NCBI GenBank assembly: GCA_002338715.1
Contig: DDIR01000143.1
Coordinates: 82,438 to 96,557, forward strand
Reading direction: 5' to 3'
DNA: 14,120 nucleotides
DNA from: Phycisphaerales bacterium UBA1845
GTDB taxonomy: Bacteria; Planctomycetota; Phycisphaerae; UBA1845
A model generated the notes under the pieces. The model ran no database searches, had not been told where the DNA came from, and saw only the letters and a program-made list of their open reading frames with translations. Below, piece after piece: positions 6,491-13,162 of the stretch (the first letter of the stretch is position 1; each line of letters starts with the position of its first letter). The translations under genes were made by a program, and so were the position numbers.

Positions 6491-6850
6491 CTAGCCTTCA
6501 GCCACCTTGACGATCATGTGGCAGGTGCGCTTGGCGATCGGATGGGCCCGACCACGATCTTTCGGACGGAACCTTCTGAAATACGGACCGTCATCGACGC
6601 GCGACTCGCTGACGAACAAACGTCGCATGTCTGCTTCCTGCTCATCCGCGTTCACCATCGCCGACTTCAGGACTGCCGCCATGAACATCGCCGAACGCTG
6701 GTGCTGAAACCGGAGCAAGTCGAGGGCTTCATTGCAATTCATTCCCCGGATCATGTCCGCGATAAGGCGGGCTTTCCGGGCACTGATGCGTGCATACCGA
6801 TGGGACGCACGCCATTCTCGTTGATCTATTTCAGTTGCTTGCTTCGCCAT
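6491..6850 (-). CDS. rplV: 50S ribosomal protein L22
   Basis: L22 lines the nascent-peptide tunnel through its long beta-hairpin. The 119-residue product shows the family core: RYARISARKARLIADMIRGMNCNEALDLLRF at about 18-48, the SAMFMAAVLKSAMVNADE helix, and the hairpin tip FRPKDRGRAHPIAKRTCHMIVKV near the C-terminus. Length is normal. The ATG at 6848-6850 has AGGTTG upstream. It follows rpsS after 130 nt; that spacer contains a 5-bp inverted repeat (6924-6928 with 6936-6940). Confidence 0.97.
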   Translation of the reverse strand: MAKQATEIDQREWRASHRYARISARKARLIADMIRGMNCNEALDLLRFQHQRSAMFMAAVLKSAMVNADEQEADMRRLFVSESRVDDGPYFRRFRPKDRGRAHPIAKRTCHMIVKVAEG

Positions 6851-6980
6851 GATTCAACCTGCTGTTCTAAGCACAAACGACTGTCTTTGATTACCTGCTA
6901 CGTCAGAGCCCCGCCAGATATCCGCGGCGAAACCAGCCGCAACGTCCTGGCCAATTCAATCGGCTATTTCTTTCTGCCGG

Positions 6981-7250
6981 CTACTTCTTCTTACCAGCAC
7001 CGTGACCGCGATAAGTCCGGGTCGGGCTGAATTCGCCGAGCTTATGCCCAACCATGTCTTCCGTGATCGTGACCGGAAGAAACGTCCGACCGTTGTGGAC
7101 TTCGAACTTCTGCCCAATGAACTCCGGGACGATCATGCAGCGACGCGCCCAAGTCCGAATCGGAGCAAAGCTGTTGGTCTGCTTCGCGGTCATCACCTTG
7201 CGAAACAGCTTCTCTTCGACGTGCGGGCCTTTTTTCTGTGAACGAGCCAT
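6981..7250 (-). CDS. rpsS: 30S ribosomal protein S19
   Basis: S19 is a 30S head protein that contacts the large subunit and the S13 partner. The 89-residue product matches the family throughout: [78 protein letters not shown]. The ATG at 7248-7250 has AAGG at 7257-7260 with 6-nt spacing. It follows rplB after a 185-nt spacer containing a competing-hairpin arrangement. Confidence 0.98.
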   Translation of the reverse strand: MARSQKKGPHVEEKLFRKVMTAKQTNSFAPIRTWARRCMIVPEFIGQKFEVHNGRTFLPVTITEDMVGHKLGEFSPTRTYRGHGAGKKK

Positions 7251-7392
7251 AGCCTACCTTCCACCGTTTCTAAGGGCGGTGTCATTCGCTCCGGCATTGC
7301 AAATCGCAGTTCGACATCCGAAGTCGCATACGATCTGATCGAGCCTGACGATCAACTTTTGGAAACGCAACCAACTCTTGGGTACGTCACGA

Positions 7393-7420
7393 ACGGATGG
7401 GTCATCCGTCAACCCATCCG
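7393..7420 (-). promoter_or_regulatory. Competing inverted repeats between rplB and rpsS
   Basis: On the transcribed strand the order is CGGATGGGT (7420-7412), ACGGATG (7409-7403), ACCCATCCGT (7402-7393). The last segment can pair with the first (9 bp, 9-nt loop) or with the middle one (7 bp, 3-nt loop), so the two stems are mutually exclusive. It starts about 15 nt after the rplB stop. No T-run follows, so termination is not implied. A processing site or regulatory fold is an inference. Confidence 0.5.
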
Positions 7421-7435
7421 AAAAACTATCCAATT

Positions 7436-8302
7436 CTACTTCTTGGGCAATACCAACTGCCCATAGCGCCGACTCTTACGCCGACGGAGAATCCGACGAT
7501 TCGAAATCTTTCGCGGGCTTCTGGTGCGACCACCCTTTGCCAACTTACCAGTCGGACTGCACGGGTGACGACCACCTCCGCTTCGGCCTTCACCACCACC
7601 CAGCGGGTGAGCAACCGGGTTCTTCGCCGTACCACGCACGCGGGGACGACGCCCCATGTGACGCATGCGACCGGCTTTTCCCATCCGCAGGTTCTGATGG
7701 TCGATATTACCAACCTGGCCAATCGTCGCGCGACACTCAACACGCACCTGACGCATTTCGCCCGATGGCATAACCAGGGTTGCCCAATCGCCTTCGCGAG
7801 CAAGCAATCGACACGACGAACCCGCACTGCGAGCCAGCTTGCCGCCCTGACCAATGTTCAACTCGATGTTGTGAACATCCATACCGACCGGGATGTTCTT
7901 AAGCGGCATTGCGTTGCCAACCTTGGGCTCAACCCGCGGACCGCTTTCGACTTTATACCCAGCACTCACACCAACAGGAGCGAGGATGTAGGCCTTGTCG
8001 CCGTCGGCGTAGTTCACCAACGCGATGTGGCAGCTGCGGTTCGGATCGTACTCGATGCACTGCACCTCGCCGACAACACCGTCTTTGCGACGCTTGAAGT
8101 CGATCACGCGATAGAGCTTGCGTGCGCCACCGCCGCGATGGCGGGCAGTGATCTTGCCGTGGTGATTGCGACCACCATGCTTACGCAAACGCTGCGTCAA
8201 CGATTTTTCCGGACGCTTCTTCGTATCCGTCAACTCGGCGTAGTCATTGACCGATGCCTTGCGACGCCCCGGAGAAGTTGGCTTGTATAGCTTTACACCC
8301 AT
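7436..8302 (-). CDS. rplB: 50S ribosomal protein L2
   Basis: L2 is a universal protein needed for subunit association and peptidyl transferase assembly. The 288-residue product is about 13 residues longer than the Escherichia coli protein. It begins [14 protein letters not shown], has [25 protein letters not shown] at about 41-64, and the C-terminal [13 protein letters not shown] at 228-240. The essential histidine is H232, but the flanking residues differ from the usual NPVDHPHGGGEG: alanine for Asp at 231 and leucine for the second His at 234. The end is strongly basic ([22 protein letters not shown]). The ATG is at 8300-8302, with AGGG just upstream. Confidence 0.97.
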   Translation of the reverse strand: MGVKLYKPTSPGRRKASVNDYAELTDTKKRPEKSLTQRLRKHGGRNHHGKITARHRGGGARKLYRVIDFKRRKDGVVGEVQCIEYDPNRSCHIALVNYADGDKAYILAPVGVSAGYKVESGPRVEPKVGNAMPLKNIPVGMDVHNIELNIGQGGKLARSAGSSCRLLAREGDWATLVMPSGEMRQVRVECRATIGQVGNIDHQNLRMGKAGRMRHMGRRPRVRGTAKNPVAHPLGGGEGRSGGGRHPCSPTGKLAKGGRTRSPRKISNRRILRRRKSRRYGQLVLPKK

Positions 8303-8416
8303 CGAACTACCCTATTCGTTTCGACCCGCGACGAATCGCTTTCGCATTGACATCGTCGAGCAGGCCTAGCGCTGTAACTCAAACCAATACGAACCGGCGA
8401 GTACCCAAAACCCACG

Positions 8417-8435
8417 AAAATCGTGCCACGCACGA
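8417..8435 (-). terminator. Weak terminator-like hairpin after rplW
   Basis: On the transcribed strand, two bases after the rplW stop, TCGTGC-GTG-GCACGA forms a 6-bp stem (8435-8421) followed directly by TTTT (8420-8417) and then CG. The stem is short and the T-run only four long, so at most partial termination or RNA processing is expected. Confidence 0.4.
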
Positions 8436-8437
8436 AT

Positions 8438-8749
8438 CTAGAAGAGGTCGATATGCGACCCCTGATCGAGCGTCACCACCGCTTTTTTCCAGTCGGCGGT
8501 TTTTCCCATCTTGAATTTGTGACGACGCGCCTTACCGACATGATTCGCGGTCCGGACGCTCAACACCTTGACGTTGTAGATCTTCTCGATCGCCTGCTTG
8601 ATTGCCGGCTTCGAGGCGGCTGGATGAACCTCAAACGCAAACGAACCACCGCGGGCTTTTTGCGACTTGGTCGCATCGTAATGCGACGTGGACTGATGCG
8701 TCCCTTTTTCAGTCACGAGCGGTCTTTTGATGATGTGGTAAATATCCAT
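8438..8749 (-). CDS. rplW: 50S ribosomal protein L23
   Basis: L23 lies at the tunnel exit and binds trigger factor and SRP. I choose the ATG at 8747-8749, giving 103 residues (MDIYHIIKRPLVTEKG...). The frame is open three codons further to a TTG at 8756-8758, which has no recognisable Shine-Dalgarno. Family features are the VTEKG N-terminal motif, FAFEVHPAASKPAIKQAIEKIYNVKVLSVRT, and the basic loop GKARRHKFKMGKTADWKKAVVTLD. The stretch HQSTSHYDATKSQKARGG in the first beta-turn is longer than usual. It follows the rplD terminator-like hairpin, so its expression needs read-through or an unseen promoter. Confidence 0.95.
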   Translation of the reverse strand: MDIYHIIKRPLVTEKGTHQSTSHYDATKSQKARGGSFAFEVHPAASKPAIKQAIEKIYNVKVLSVRTANHVGKARRHKFKMGKTADWKKAVVTLDQGSHIDLF

Positions 8750-8811
8750 CGCACTCAATTCAATCGATAAAGATGTTCAATCTGCAAACGTCGAAAATTC
8801 CAATTTACAAC

Positions 8812-8849
8812 AAAAAGAACCGCAGAGAGATCTTGCTCCCCTGCGGTTC
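8812..8849 (-). terminator. Intrinsic terminator immediately after rplD, inside the S10 cluster
   Basis: Four bases after the rplD TAA, the transcribed strand carries GAACCGCAG (8849-8841) and its exact complement CTGCGGTTC (8825-8817). Three further inner pairs (two G-U) give about 12 bp with a 9-nt loop. TTTTT (8816-8812) and a further T-rich TGTTG run follow directly. This is the complete layout of a Rho-independent terminator for the minus strand. It would reduce transcription of rplW and everything downstream unless antiterminated or bypassed by an internal promoter. No convincing promoter was seen between 8750 and 8811. Confidence 0.8.
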
Positions 8850-8853
8850 GAGT

Positions 8854-9501
8854 TTATTCATCTGCGTCCTGGCGAAGACGTACCGGATCATTCTTAAGAC
8901 AATTAAACGCTTCCATGCTCATCACGAGCTTGGCGCGGCGAAGGACGTCATACGCATTCAAATTGCGTACGCAACGGACTTCGGTCTTGGGAATATTGCG
9001 ACCCGACAGGAACAGGTTGCGATCTTCACCGCGAAGCGCGACCACGCAACCGCGATCAACACCAAGCGACGAAAGCATTGCGGCAAACGCCTTGGTCTGC
9101 GGCTTGTCCATGCTCAATCCGTCGACAATCGCGACCTGACCGGCTTTTAGCTTTGCAAGAATCGCGGAATTGCGAGCGAGGCGACGCATCTTCTTGGGAA
9201 GATCCTGGGTGTAGTTTTGACGACCCTTGGCGAAGGCAACACCACCACCGCGACGAACGCAGGTGCGAATCGCACCGGCACGGGCACGGCCTGTCCCCTT
9301 CTGACGGTAGATCTTTTTGGTCGAACCCGACACCATCGCACGGCTCTTGGTCGCCGAAGTATTCTGACGACGATTCGCCTGGTACATGACGACCGCCTGC
9401 TTGAGCAGCTTGGGACGCACGCGGCCCCCAAGGACAGCCGGGTCGATCGACTCGGTGCCGCTGGCTTTGCCATCCATCTTGAATACGGGTACTTCAATCA
9501 T
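8854..9501 (-). CDS. rplD: 50S ribosomal protein L4
   Basis: L4 lines the tunnel with L22 and, in Escherichia coli, represses its own S10 operon by attenuation and translational control. The 215-residue product has family length: N-terminal VPVFKMDGK at 4-12, the basic extended loop with QNTSATKSRAMVSGSTKKIYRQKGTGRARAGAIRTCVRRGGGVAFAKG at about 46-93, and NLNAYDVLRRAKLVMSMEAF near the end. The ATG at 9499-9501 has a GGAAG Shine-Dalgarno at 9510-9514 (8-nt spacing). A strong terminator-like hairpin follows 4 nt after its stop. It follows rplC after 86 nt. Confidence 0.97.
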   Translation of the reverse strand: MIEVPVFKMDGKASGTESIDPAVLGGRVRPKLLKQAVVMYQANRRQNTSATKSRAMVSGSTKKIYRQKGTGRARAGAIRTCVRRGGGVAFAKGRQNYTQDLPKKMRRLARNSAILAKLKAGQVAIVDGLSMDKPQTKAFAAMLSSLGVDRGCVVALRGEDRNLFLSGRNIPKTEVRCVRNLNAYDVLRRAKLVMSMEAFNCLKNDPVRLRQDADE

Positions 9502-9515
9502 TTCAGCGACTTCCG

Positions 9516-9527
9516 CGTTTTAAAACG
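9516..9527. repeat. 12-bp perfect palindrome upstream of rplD
   Basis: CGTTTTAAAACG lies in the rplC-rplD spacer just upstream of the rplD Shine-Dalgarno. It could be a protein site or chance; nothing else supports either reading. Confidence 0.4.
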
Positions 9528-9541
9528 TCAACTAACTGAAC

Positions 9542-9573
9542 AAGCCGAAGAGCACCAACGAGCCCCTCGGCTT
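9542..9573 (-). promoter_or_regulatory. Stable 12-bp hairpin after rplC
   Basis: On the transcribed strand AAGCCGAGGGGC (9573-9562) pairs with GCTCTTCGGCTT (9553-9542): 12 bp including two G-U pairs, with an 8-nt loop. It begins 14 nt after the rplC stop and ends 40 nt before rplD. The following sequence GTTCAGTTAG is only moderately T-rich, so it is more likely an RNA structural, processing or pausing element than an efficient terminator. Confidence 0.6.
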
Positions 9574-9587
9574 ACCCTTGTTTTCAC

Positions 9588-10238
9588 TCAACCTTTGGTC
9601 TTCGATTGGCGCACAAAAAGGAGCCCGCCATTGGGCCCCGGGACGCTGCCCTTGACGAGCAGCAGGTTATTTTCTTTATCAACGGCGACGAGCTTCAGAC
9701 AACGTTCTGTCTTACGGACGTCACCGTAATGACCCGCCATCTTCTTGCCCTTCTTAATGTTGCGGCCTGTACCGAGGTTGGCATGGCCACCCACACTTCC
9801 AGGGCTGCGGTGCTTACGCTCCACACCGTGCGATGCCGGCTGTCCACCGAAACCCCAGCGCTTCATCGCACCGGCAAAACCTTTACCCTTGGTGGTGCCG
9901 ACCACATCGACGTACTTGACTTCGCCTTCTTCAAATACACCAACGGTCAGAACATCGCCCAAAGCGGCTGTCGGTTCATCGACCAAACGAATTTCGCGAA
10001 CATTGCGCTTCGGACCGGTACCCGCCTTGCCGGCGTGCCCGATGTGCGGCTTGGTCGAACGGTGCGGCTTGACATCTTCAAAACCAATCTGCACCGCGTT
10101 GTAACCGTCGCTCTCCAGATTCTTAACCTGAAGGACAGTACACGGACCGGCTTGCATCACGGTCACGGGCGTAACATCGCCCGCTTCGTCAATGACGCGA
10201 GTCATGCCAATTTTTTTTGCCAGCAGTGACGGGATCAT
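9588..10238 (-). CDS. rplC: 50S ribosomal protein L3
   Basis: L3 is one of the first proteins to bind 23S rRNA and reaches the peptidyl transferase centre. The 216-residue product begins MIPSLLAKKIGMTRV and has VTVMQAGPCTVLQVK, then TTKGKGFAGAMKRWGFGGQPASHGVERKHRSPGSVG at about 115-150 (containing the Gln that is methylated in some bacteria) and GKKMAGHYGDVRKT. Length is normal. The AKK codons near the start contain a run of eight A on the coding strand. The ATG at 10236-10238 has only a modest AGGG upstream. It follows rpsJ after 68 nt. Confidence 0.97.
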   Translation of the reverse strand: MIPSLLAKKIGMTRVIDEAGDVTPVTVMQAGPCTVLQVKNLESDGYNAVQIGFEDVKPHRSTKPHIGHAGKAGTGPKRNVREIRLVDEPTAALGDVLTVGVFEEGEVKYVDVVGTTKGKGFAGAMKRWGFGGQPASHGVERKHRSPGSVGGHANLGTGRNIKKGKKMAGHYGDVRKTERCLKLVAVDKENNLLLVKGSVPGPNGGLLFVRQSKTKG

Positions 10239-10306
10239 GATGCCCTACATCTTTCTATCTATGAACTGCCCAAACCTCGCGGGCGAACTTCCAACAAACC
10301 AAACAA

Positions 10307-10618
10307 TCACGTCTTGATTTTGATGAACACACCGGCCGGAACAACCAGACGGTTCAACGCTTCGATCGTACGGGCGGTCGGTTCAAAAATCTGAATCAGA
10401 CGCTTGTGCGTTCTCATCTCAAACTGTTCGCGCGACTTCTTGTCGATGTGCGGACCACGAAGAACCGTGTAACGCTCGACACGCGTCGGCAGCGGAACCG
10501 GACCAGAGACCCGACCGGCTGTACGCTTTGCGTGCTCAACAATCTCCGCCGCGGACTTATCCAGCGAACGATGATCGTAGGCTTCCATCCGAATTCGAAT
10601 TTGCTCGTTGCCTGCCAC
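10307..10618 (-). CDS. rpsJ: 30S ribosomal protein S10
   Basis: S10 is a 30S head protein that also acts as NusE in antitermination complexes. The 103-residue product shows [14 protein letters not shown] at 7-20, [46 protein letters not shown] at 35-80, and GVFIKIKT at the end. The start is a GTG at 10616-10618 with an AGAGGT Shine-Dalgarno (10623-10628) only 4-5 nt away. The internal Met at residue 11 would cut off a conserved strand, so the GTG is preferred. It is the first gene of the cluster; no tuf or fusA lies upstream, so the usual str-S10 linkage is broken here. Confidence 0.97.
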   Translation of the reverse strand: MAGNEQIRIRMEAYDHRSLDKSAAEIVEHAKRTAGRVSGPVPLPTRVERYTVLRGPHIDKKSREQFEMRTHKRLIQIFEPTARTIEALNRLVVPAGVFIKIKT

Positions 10619-10768
10619 CGCTACCTCTAAACTCTGACCGAACGATATTCCGACAGCCGAAGAATTCCCCCCAATGGGCGGTCGTCTTCGGGCCTCAGAA
10701 TCGCCATAAGGCCAATATAATCAGACGTTTCCCTACAGACCTGCCATTCAGATCGTTCGAGTCGGGCG
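10619..10768 (-). promoter_or_regulatory. Structured leader of the S10 cluster
   Basis: This is the region from the predicted transcription start (around 10762) to the rpsJ GTG. Two adjacent inverted repeats stand out on the transcribed strand: GGCCT...AGGCC (10713-10691, 5 bp) and CCGAAGA...TCTTCGG (10691-10657, 7 bp, with an inner CCCATTGGG). The purine-rich AGAGGT ribosome-binding site is at 10623-10628. Leaders of S10 operons are sites of L4-mediated control in gammaproteobacteria; whether this one is regulated that way cannot be read from sequence. Confidence 0.5.
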
Positions 10769-10796
10769 AGGATACCCATTCCTAATTCATTGTCAA
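10769..10796 (-). promoter_or_regulatory. Sigma70-like promoter for the S10 cluster
   Basis: On the minus strand the -35 hexamer TTGACA (10796-10791, perfect consensus) is separated by 16 nt from the -10 TATCCT (10774-10769, 4 of 6). Transcription would start near 10762, giving a leader of about 140 nt before rpsJ. The same -10 hexamer occurs in the trxB promoter. Confidence 0.65.
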
Positions 10797-10956
10797 CGGG
10801 ACCAATGGGAGAAAAAACACCTGAAAAAGGCGATCCTGTCACCCTTCACCCAGCCATGGCGGATTGGGCGGGCGAGGGTCATCCATCCCATGGATGCATC
10901 CCCGGGGCTCAGGGCAACAAATTGCACAATCCAGGCAAATGAAAGCGCGTCTGCAC
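10797..10956. other. Non-coding stretch between the secreted-protein gene and the S10 promoter
   Basis: Together with the leader and promoter this completes a 338-nt stretch without a credible gene. It contains a 7-bp inverted repeat CATCCAT-CCC-ATGGATG (10880-10896) and the palindrome CCCCGGGG (10900-10907). Neither is followed by a T-run on the minus strand, so no clear terminator for the upstream gene is visible. A 71-codon GTG-started frame (10842-10627) crosses the promoter and is judged spurious. Confidence 0.6.
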
Positions 10957-11865
10957 TTAGGGAGCTGCCCCGACAGCGTGGTAGCTGCTGGTGTTACTTC
11001 GATCCCAATAAGGCCTTTTTTCGAAGTGTTTTAGCTCACCGGAGACGCCGCCAGCCATAAACGCGATGAGTCGGTGCGGCGCGTCGGCTTCCACGTCGAA
11101 CCACGCGATCTCCCCATCGCCAGCCGACGCGATGACCCGGCGTACGTTGAACACCCCCGCCTTCGTTTTTCGCGGCTTGGATGATTTGCTACTGGGATCC
11201 ACACCCAATCGGATCTCGCGGACGGTCGGCTGAACCAGATGCGTCCCCCGCATTGGCACCAGGACCTTCAAATGGCGTTCCTTGCCGTCCGCAACGACGC
11301 CCCGGGCCAATATCGGCAGGACTTCAAATGGGAAAACCTCCCGCTCGAGCCCAAAAGTCACGTCGCCCTCGCCATCGAAGTAGCTGAAACACTTAAGTTC
11401 CATGCGGCTACTGCCCCACCGCAAATGCTTGAAGGTGGTTCCGCACCACTCCTGACTTGACGTCACCATCTTGAATGGTTCGAGCGTGTCGCGGCGGACA
11501 AACACCGTCGTGAGGTAACGATAGTTGTAGTTTTCGGTGGGGATTTCTTCGGCGATGTTGAATTTGAGGACGGGGATCGCTTCATCCGCGTCCTTGGACG
11601 TTTTGACGCCCGCGACGCGATCCATCCACTGGCGGTTCACCAGTTGGACGCGGGTAAACTGCCGCTTCTTTCCGTAGATGGTTTCCTCTGCGTCGTAATA
11701 ACACATCTCGCTGAGACCATCTTCCCACCAGTCCATCGATCCCAGCAGGCTTGCGCCGGCATCAGCCGCATTTGGCTCTGCCGTCTGGGCTTGAGCTTCA
11801 AAGACCGACAATGCGGTAAGAAAAGTGAGTGAAGTGATGAGACCGCAACGAATTCGACGCAACAT
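10957..11865 (-). CDS. Secreted protein of unknown function with a QEWCG motif
   Basis: The 302-residue product has a Sec signal peptide (MLRRIRCGLITSLTFLTALSVFEAQA, cut predicted after A26). The mature part starts WWEDGLSEMCYYDAEETIYGKKR at about 46-68. It then has IPVLKFN at 97-103, ENYNYRYLTTVF at 111-122, SSQEWCG at 136-142 and SYFDGEGD at 161-168. From memory, this set of motifs resembles a family seen in Bacteroidetes and Planctomycetes that is often mislabelled as a septum formation inhibitor Maf; real Maf is an unrelated cytosolic nucleotide phosphatase. I do not know its function. The ATG at 11863-11865 has GGAG (11873-11876) 7 nt upstream. It follows the lipoprotein gene after 65 nt and is probably co-transcribed. 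Confidence 0.85.
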   Translation of the reverse strand: MLRRIRCGLITSLTFLTALSVFEAQAQTAEPNAADAGASLLGSMDWWEDGLSEMCYYDAEETIYGKKRQFTRVQLVNRQWMDRVAGVKTSKDADEAIPVLKFNIAEEIPTENYNYRYLTTVFVRRDTLEPFKMVTSSQEWCGTTFKHLRWGSSRMELKCFSYFDGEGDVTFGLEREVFPFEVLPILARGVVADGKERHLKVLVPMRGTHLVQPTVREIRLGVDPSSKSSKPRKTKAGVFNVRRVIASAGDGEIAWFDVEADAPHRLIAFMAGGVSGELKHFEKRPYWDRSNTSSYHAVGAAP

Positions 11866-11930
11866 GGGGGTTCTCCAATCGCCCGGAGGGCCCCGTATTT
11901 CCCAAGGATCTGGAGGCGCCCTGCGGTACG

Positions 11931-12914
11931 CTATTGTGGTTTACTGAATCCGACCAGTTCAAACAGATAGTCTCTGAACTCGGCCTCTAGCGTGTCAAGA
12001 TCGTCGGTGATGTACGCTCGAAAAACGCTCTCACCGTAGCTGGTTTTGCCGCGGGCCGACGGCTGAATACGGGCAACCTTAGCCGCACTCTCCAACTCAC
12101 CGCTGACAATCGCGTTGAGCATATTCTGGAATCCGTCCGCATATTTGCCATTCGCACCATGTCGCAGGAAACACACCAACGCCCAGGCCTGCGCATAATA
12201 CGTCTTGGTCAGGCGCGACCGCCCCTGATTGATCACCCTGCCTGCATCGGTTTCCAGCAACGCCCGCAGCGGCAACACCGCATCGGTGGTCATCGCGTCG
12301 CGCATTGCGTTTAGACGAAACGTGTTTCGCTGTGGGGTGAACCGCGCTTTGCCGCTGGGCAATTCGTACGATTCGCAATAGGTGGCCAATCCCTCATTAA
12401 GCCAGGCGGGTAGACGGGTTGAGAAGTAGTTGGCGAAGTACTGGTGCATCCCCTCGTGGGCAAGGACCGAGAGGGTGTACGTCCGCTGGATGTAATAGAC
12501 AACACACTCGTTTCCAACCGCAAACCCACCGGCAGATATCTTGCGAAATACGGGATATTGCCCGGGAAAGTTCGTTCTGGCGTATAGGTCCCATTGCGAC
12601 CGATCATTGAGCACGTAAGTCTGCAACCGCTTCCCCTCGCCCGACGCAGGAGGCGGCAGGAGCGTGCTGTACTGATCGTAGGCGGCTTCCAAAAACTCCG
12701 GCAGCGCCTGCTGCAACTGATGATCGCGTAAGGTGGAGTGAATATCGAAATGCTCGGTGCTGAGCTTCGTACCGCTGATCTTGCGAAACGACCACGGCTC
12801 TTCCGTAAACTGAATGGCCTCGTCATGCGACGAGCATCCGCAAACCGCGAACGCAACGAGCCCCAACAAGAGTCCTGAAGAAATCCAGCCGCGATGGTGT
12901 TTGCATATGTTCAT
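11931..12914 (-). CDS. Lipoprotein with HExxH metallopeptidase signature (DUF1570-like)
   Basis: The 327-residue product begins with a lipoprotein signal (hydrophobic 12-24, lipobox VCGC, lipidated Cys predicted at 27). The core AHEGMHQYFANYFSTRLPAWLNEGLATYCE holds HEGMH at 153-157 and NEGLA at 173-177. This is the gluzincin-type zinc arrangement: two His, catalytic Glu 154, and a third ligand Glu 174. A helix with YYAQAWALVCFLRHG at 239-253 follows. The pattern matches the peptidase MA-like DUF1570 family that is common in planctomycetes (family memory, no search). Substrate is unknown; location is predicted as membrane-anchored, facing the periplasm. The ATG at 12912-12914 lacks a clear Shine-Dalgarno. 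It is divergent from trxB. Confidence 0.88.
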   Translation of the reverse strand: MNICKHHRGWISSGLLLGLVAFAVCGCSSHDEAIQFTEEPWSFRKISGTKLSTEHFDIHSTLRDHQLQQALPEFLEAAYDQYSTLLPPPASGEGKRLQTYVLNDRSQWDLYARTNFPGQYPVFRKISAGGFAVGNECVVYYIQRTYTLSVLAHEGMHQYFANYFSTRLPAWLNEGLATYCESYELPSGKARFTPQRNTFRLNAMRDAMTTDAVLPLRALLETDAGRVINQGRSRLTKTYYAQAWALVCFLRHGANGKYADGFQNMLNAIVSGELESAAKVARIQPSARGKTSYGESVFRAYITDDLDTLEAEFRDYLFELVGFSKPQ

Positions 12915-12991
12915 CTTGTTGGGTTCCGCGTGTTTTCAGTCGATCAATTCAATAGGGACGTTGGGCAAAGGCATTGTGACGGCTGGGCTGC

Positions 12992-13020
12992 GGTCTCGCA
13001 ACCAATGGGGTCTCGCAACC
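12992..13020 (+). repeat. Two direct copies of GGTCTCGCAACC in the divergent spacer
   Basis: The 12-nt word occurs at 12992-13003 and 13009-13020, offset 17 nt. A degenerate third copy (AGTCGCAATC) sits near 13037-13046. They lie between the lipoprotein and trxB genes, about 65-95 nt upstream of the trxB -35 box, and could be a regulator-binding cluster or a chance duplication. Confidence 0.55.
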
Positions 13021-13084
13021 GACTCCCCGCGAACCGAGTCGCAATCGCGCCTTCGTTGTCCATCGGCGAACCCGCCCCCGAAAG

Positions 13085-13113
13085 TTGGCAAGTCCCGTTT
13101 GGGCGCATATCCT
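13085..13113 (+). promoter_or_regulatory. Sigma70-like promoter for trxB
   Basis: TTGGCA (13085-13090, 5 of 6 to consensus), a 17-nt spacer, then TATCCT (13108-13113, 4 of 6). Transcription would start around 13120, leaving a leader of about 43 nt before the trxB ATG. Confidence 0.65.
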
Positions 13114-13162
13114 AGGACCTAGAGTGGTCGAATCGAATCTCCCTGCATAAGTGACCCATCAC

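Noticed and set aside
7397..8290. 297-codon plus-strand open frame opposite rplB
   Set aside because: It is fully antisense to L2; long antisense frames arise from its arginine- and glycine-rich codons. No family or start signal was seen.
10211..10218. Run of eight T (A on the coding strand) near the start of rplC as a programmed frameshift site
   Set aside because: The zero frame encodes the normal AKKIGM of L3 and the gene is intact, so frameshifting need not be invoked.
10627..10842. 71-codon GTG-started frame upstream of rpsJ on the minus strand
   Set aside because: It crosses the predicted -35/-10 boxes and leader hairpins, ends inside the rpsJ ribosome-binding site, has no clear Shine-Dalgarno and no recognisable protein family.
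10880..10907. Inverted repeat CATCCAT-CCC-ATGGATG and CCCCGGGG as a terminator of the secreted-protein gene
   Set aside because: No T-run follows on the minus strand, so the terminator call is unsupported; recorded only as part of the non-coding stretch.
12814..13122. 102-codon plus-strand frame across the divergent spacer
   Set aside because: It overlaps the start of the lipoprotein gene and the trxB promoter; no ribosome-binding site or domain.
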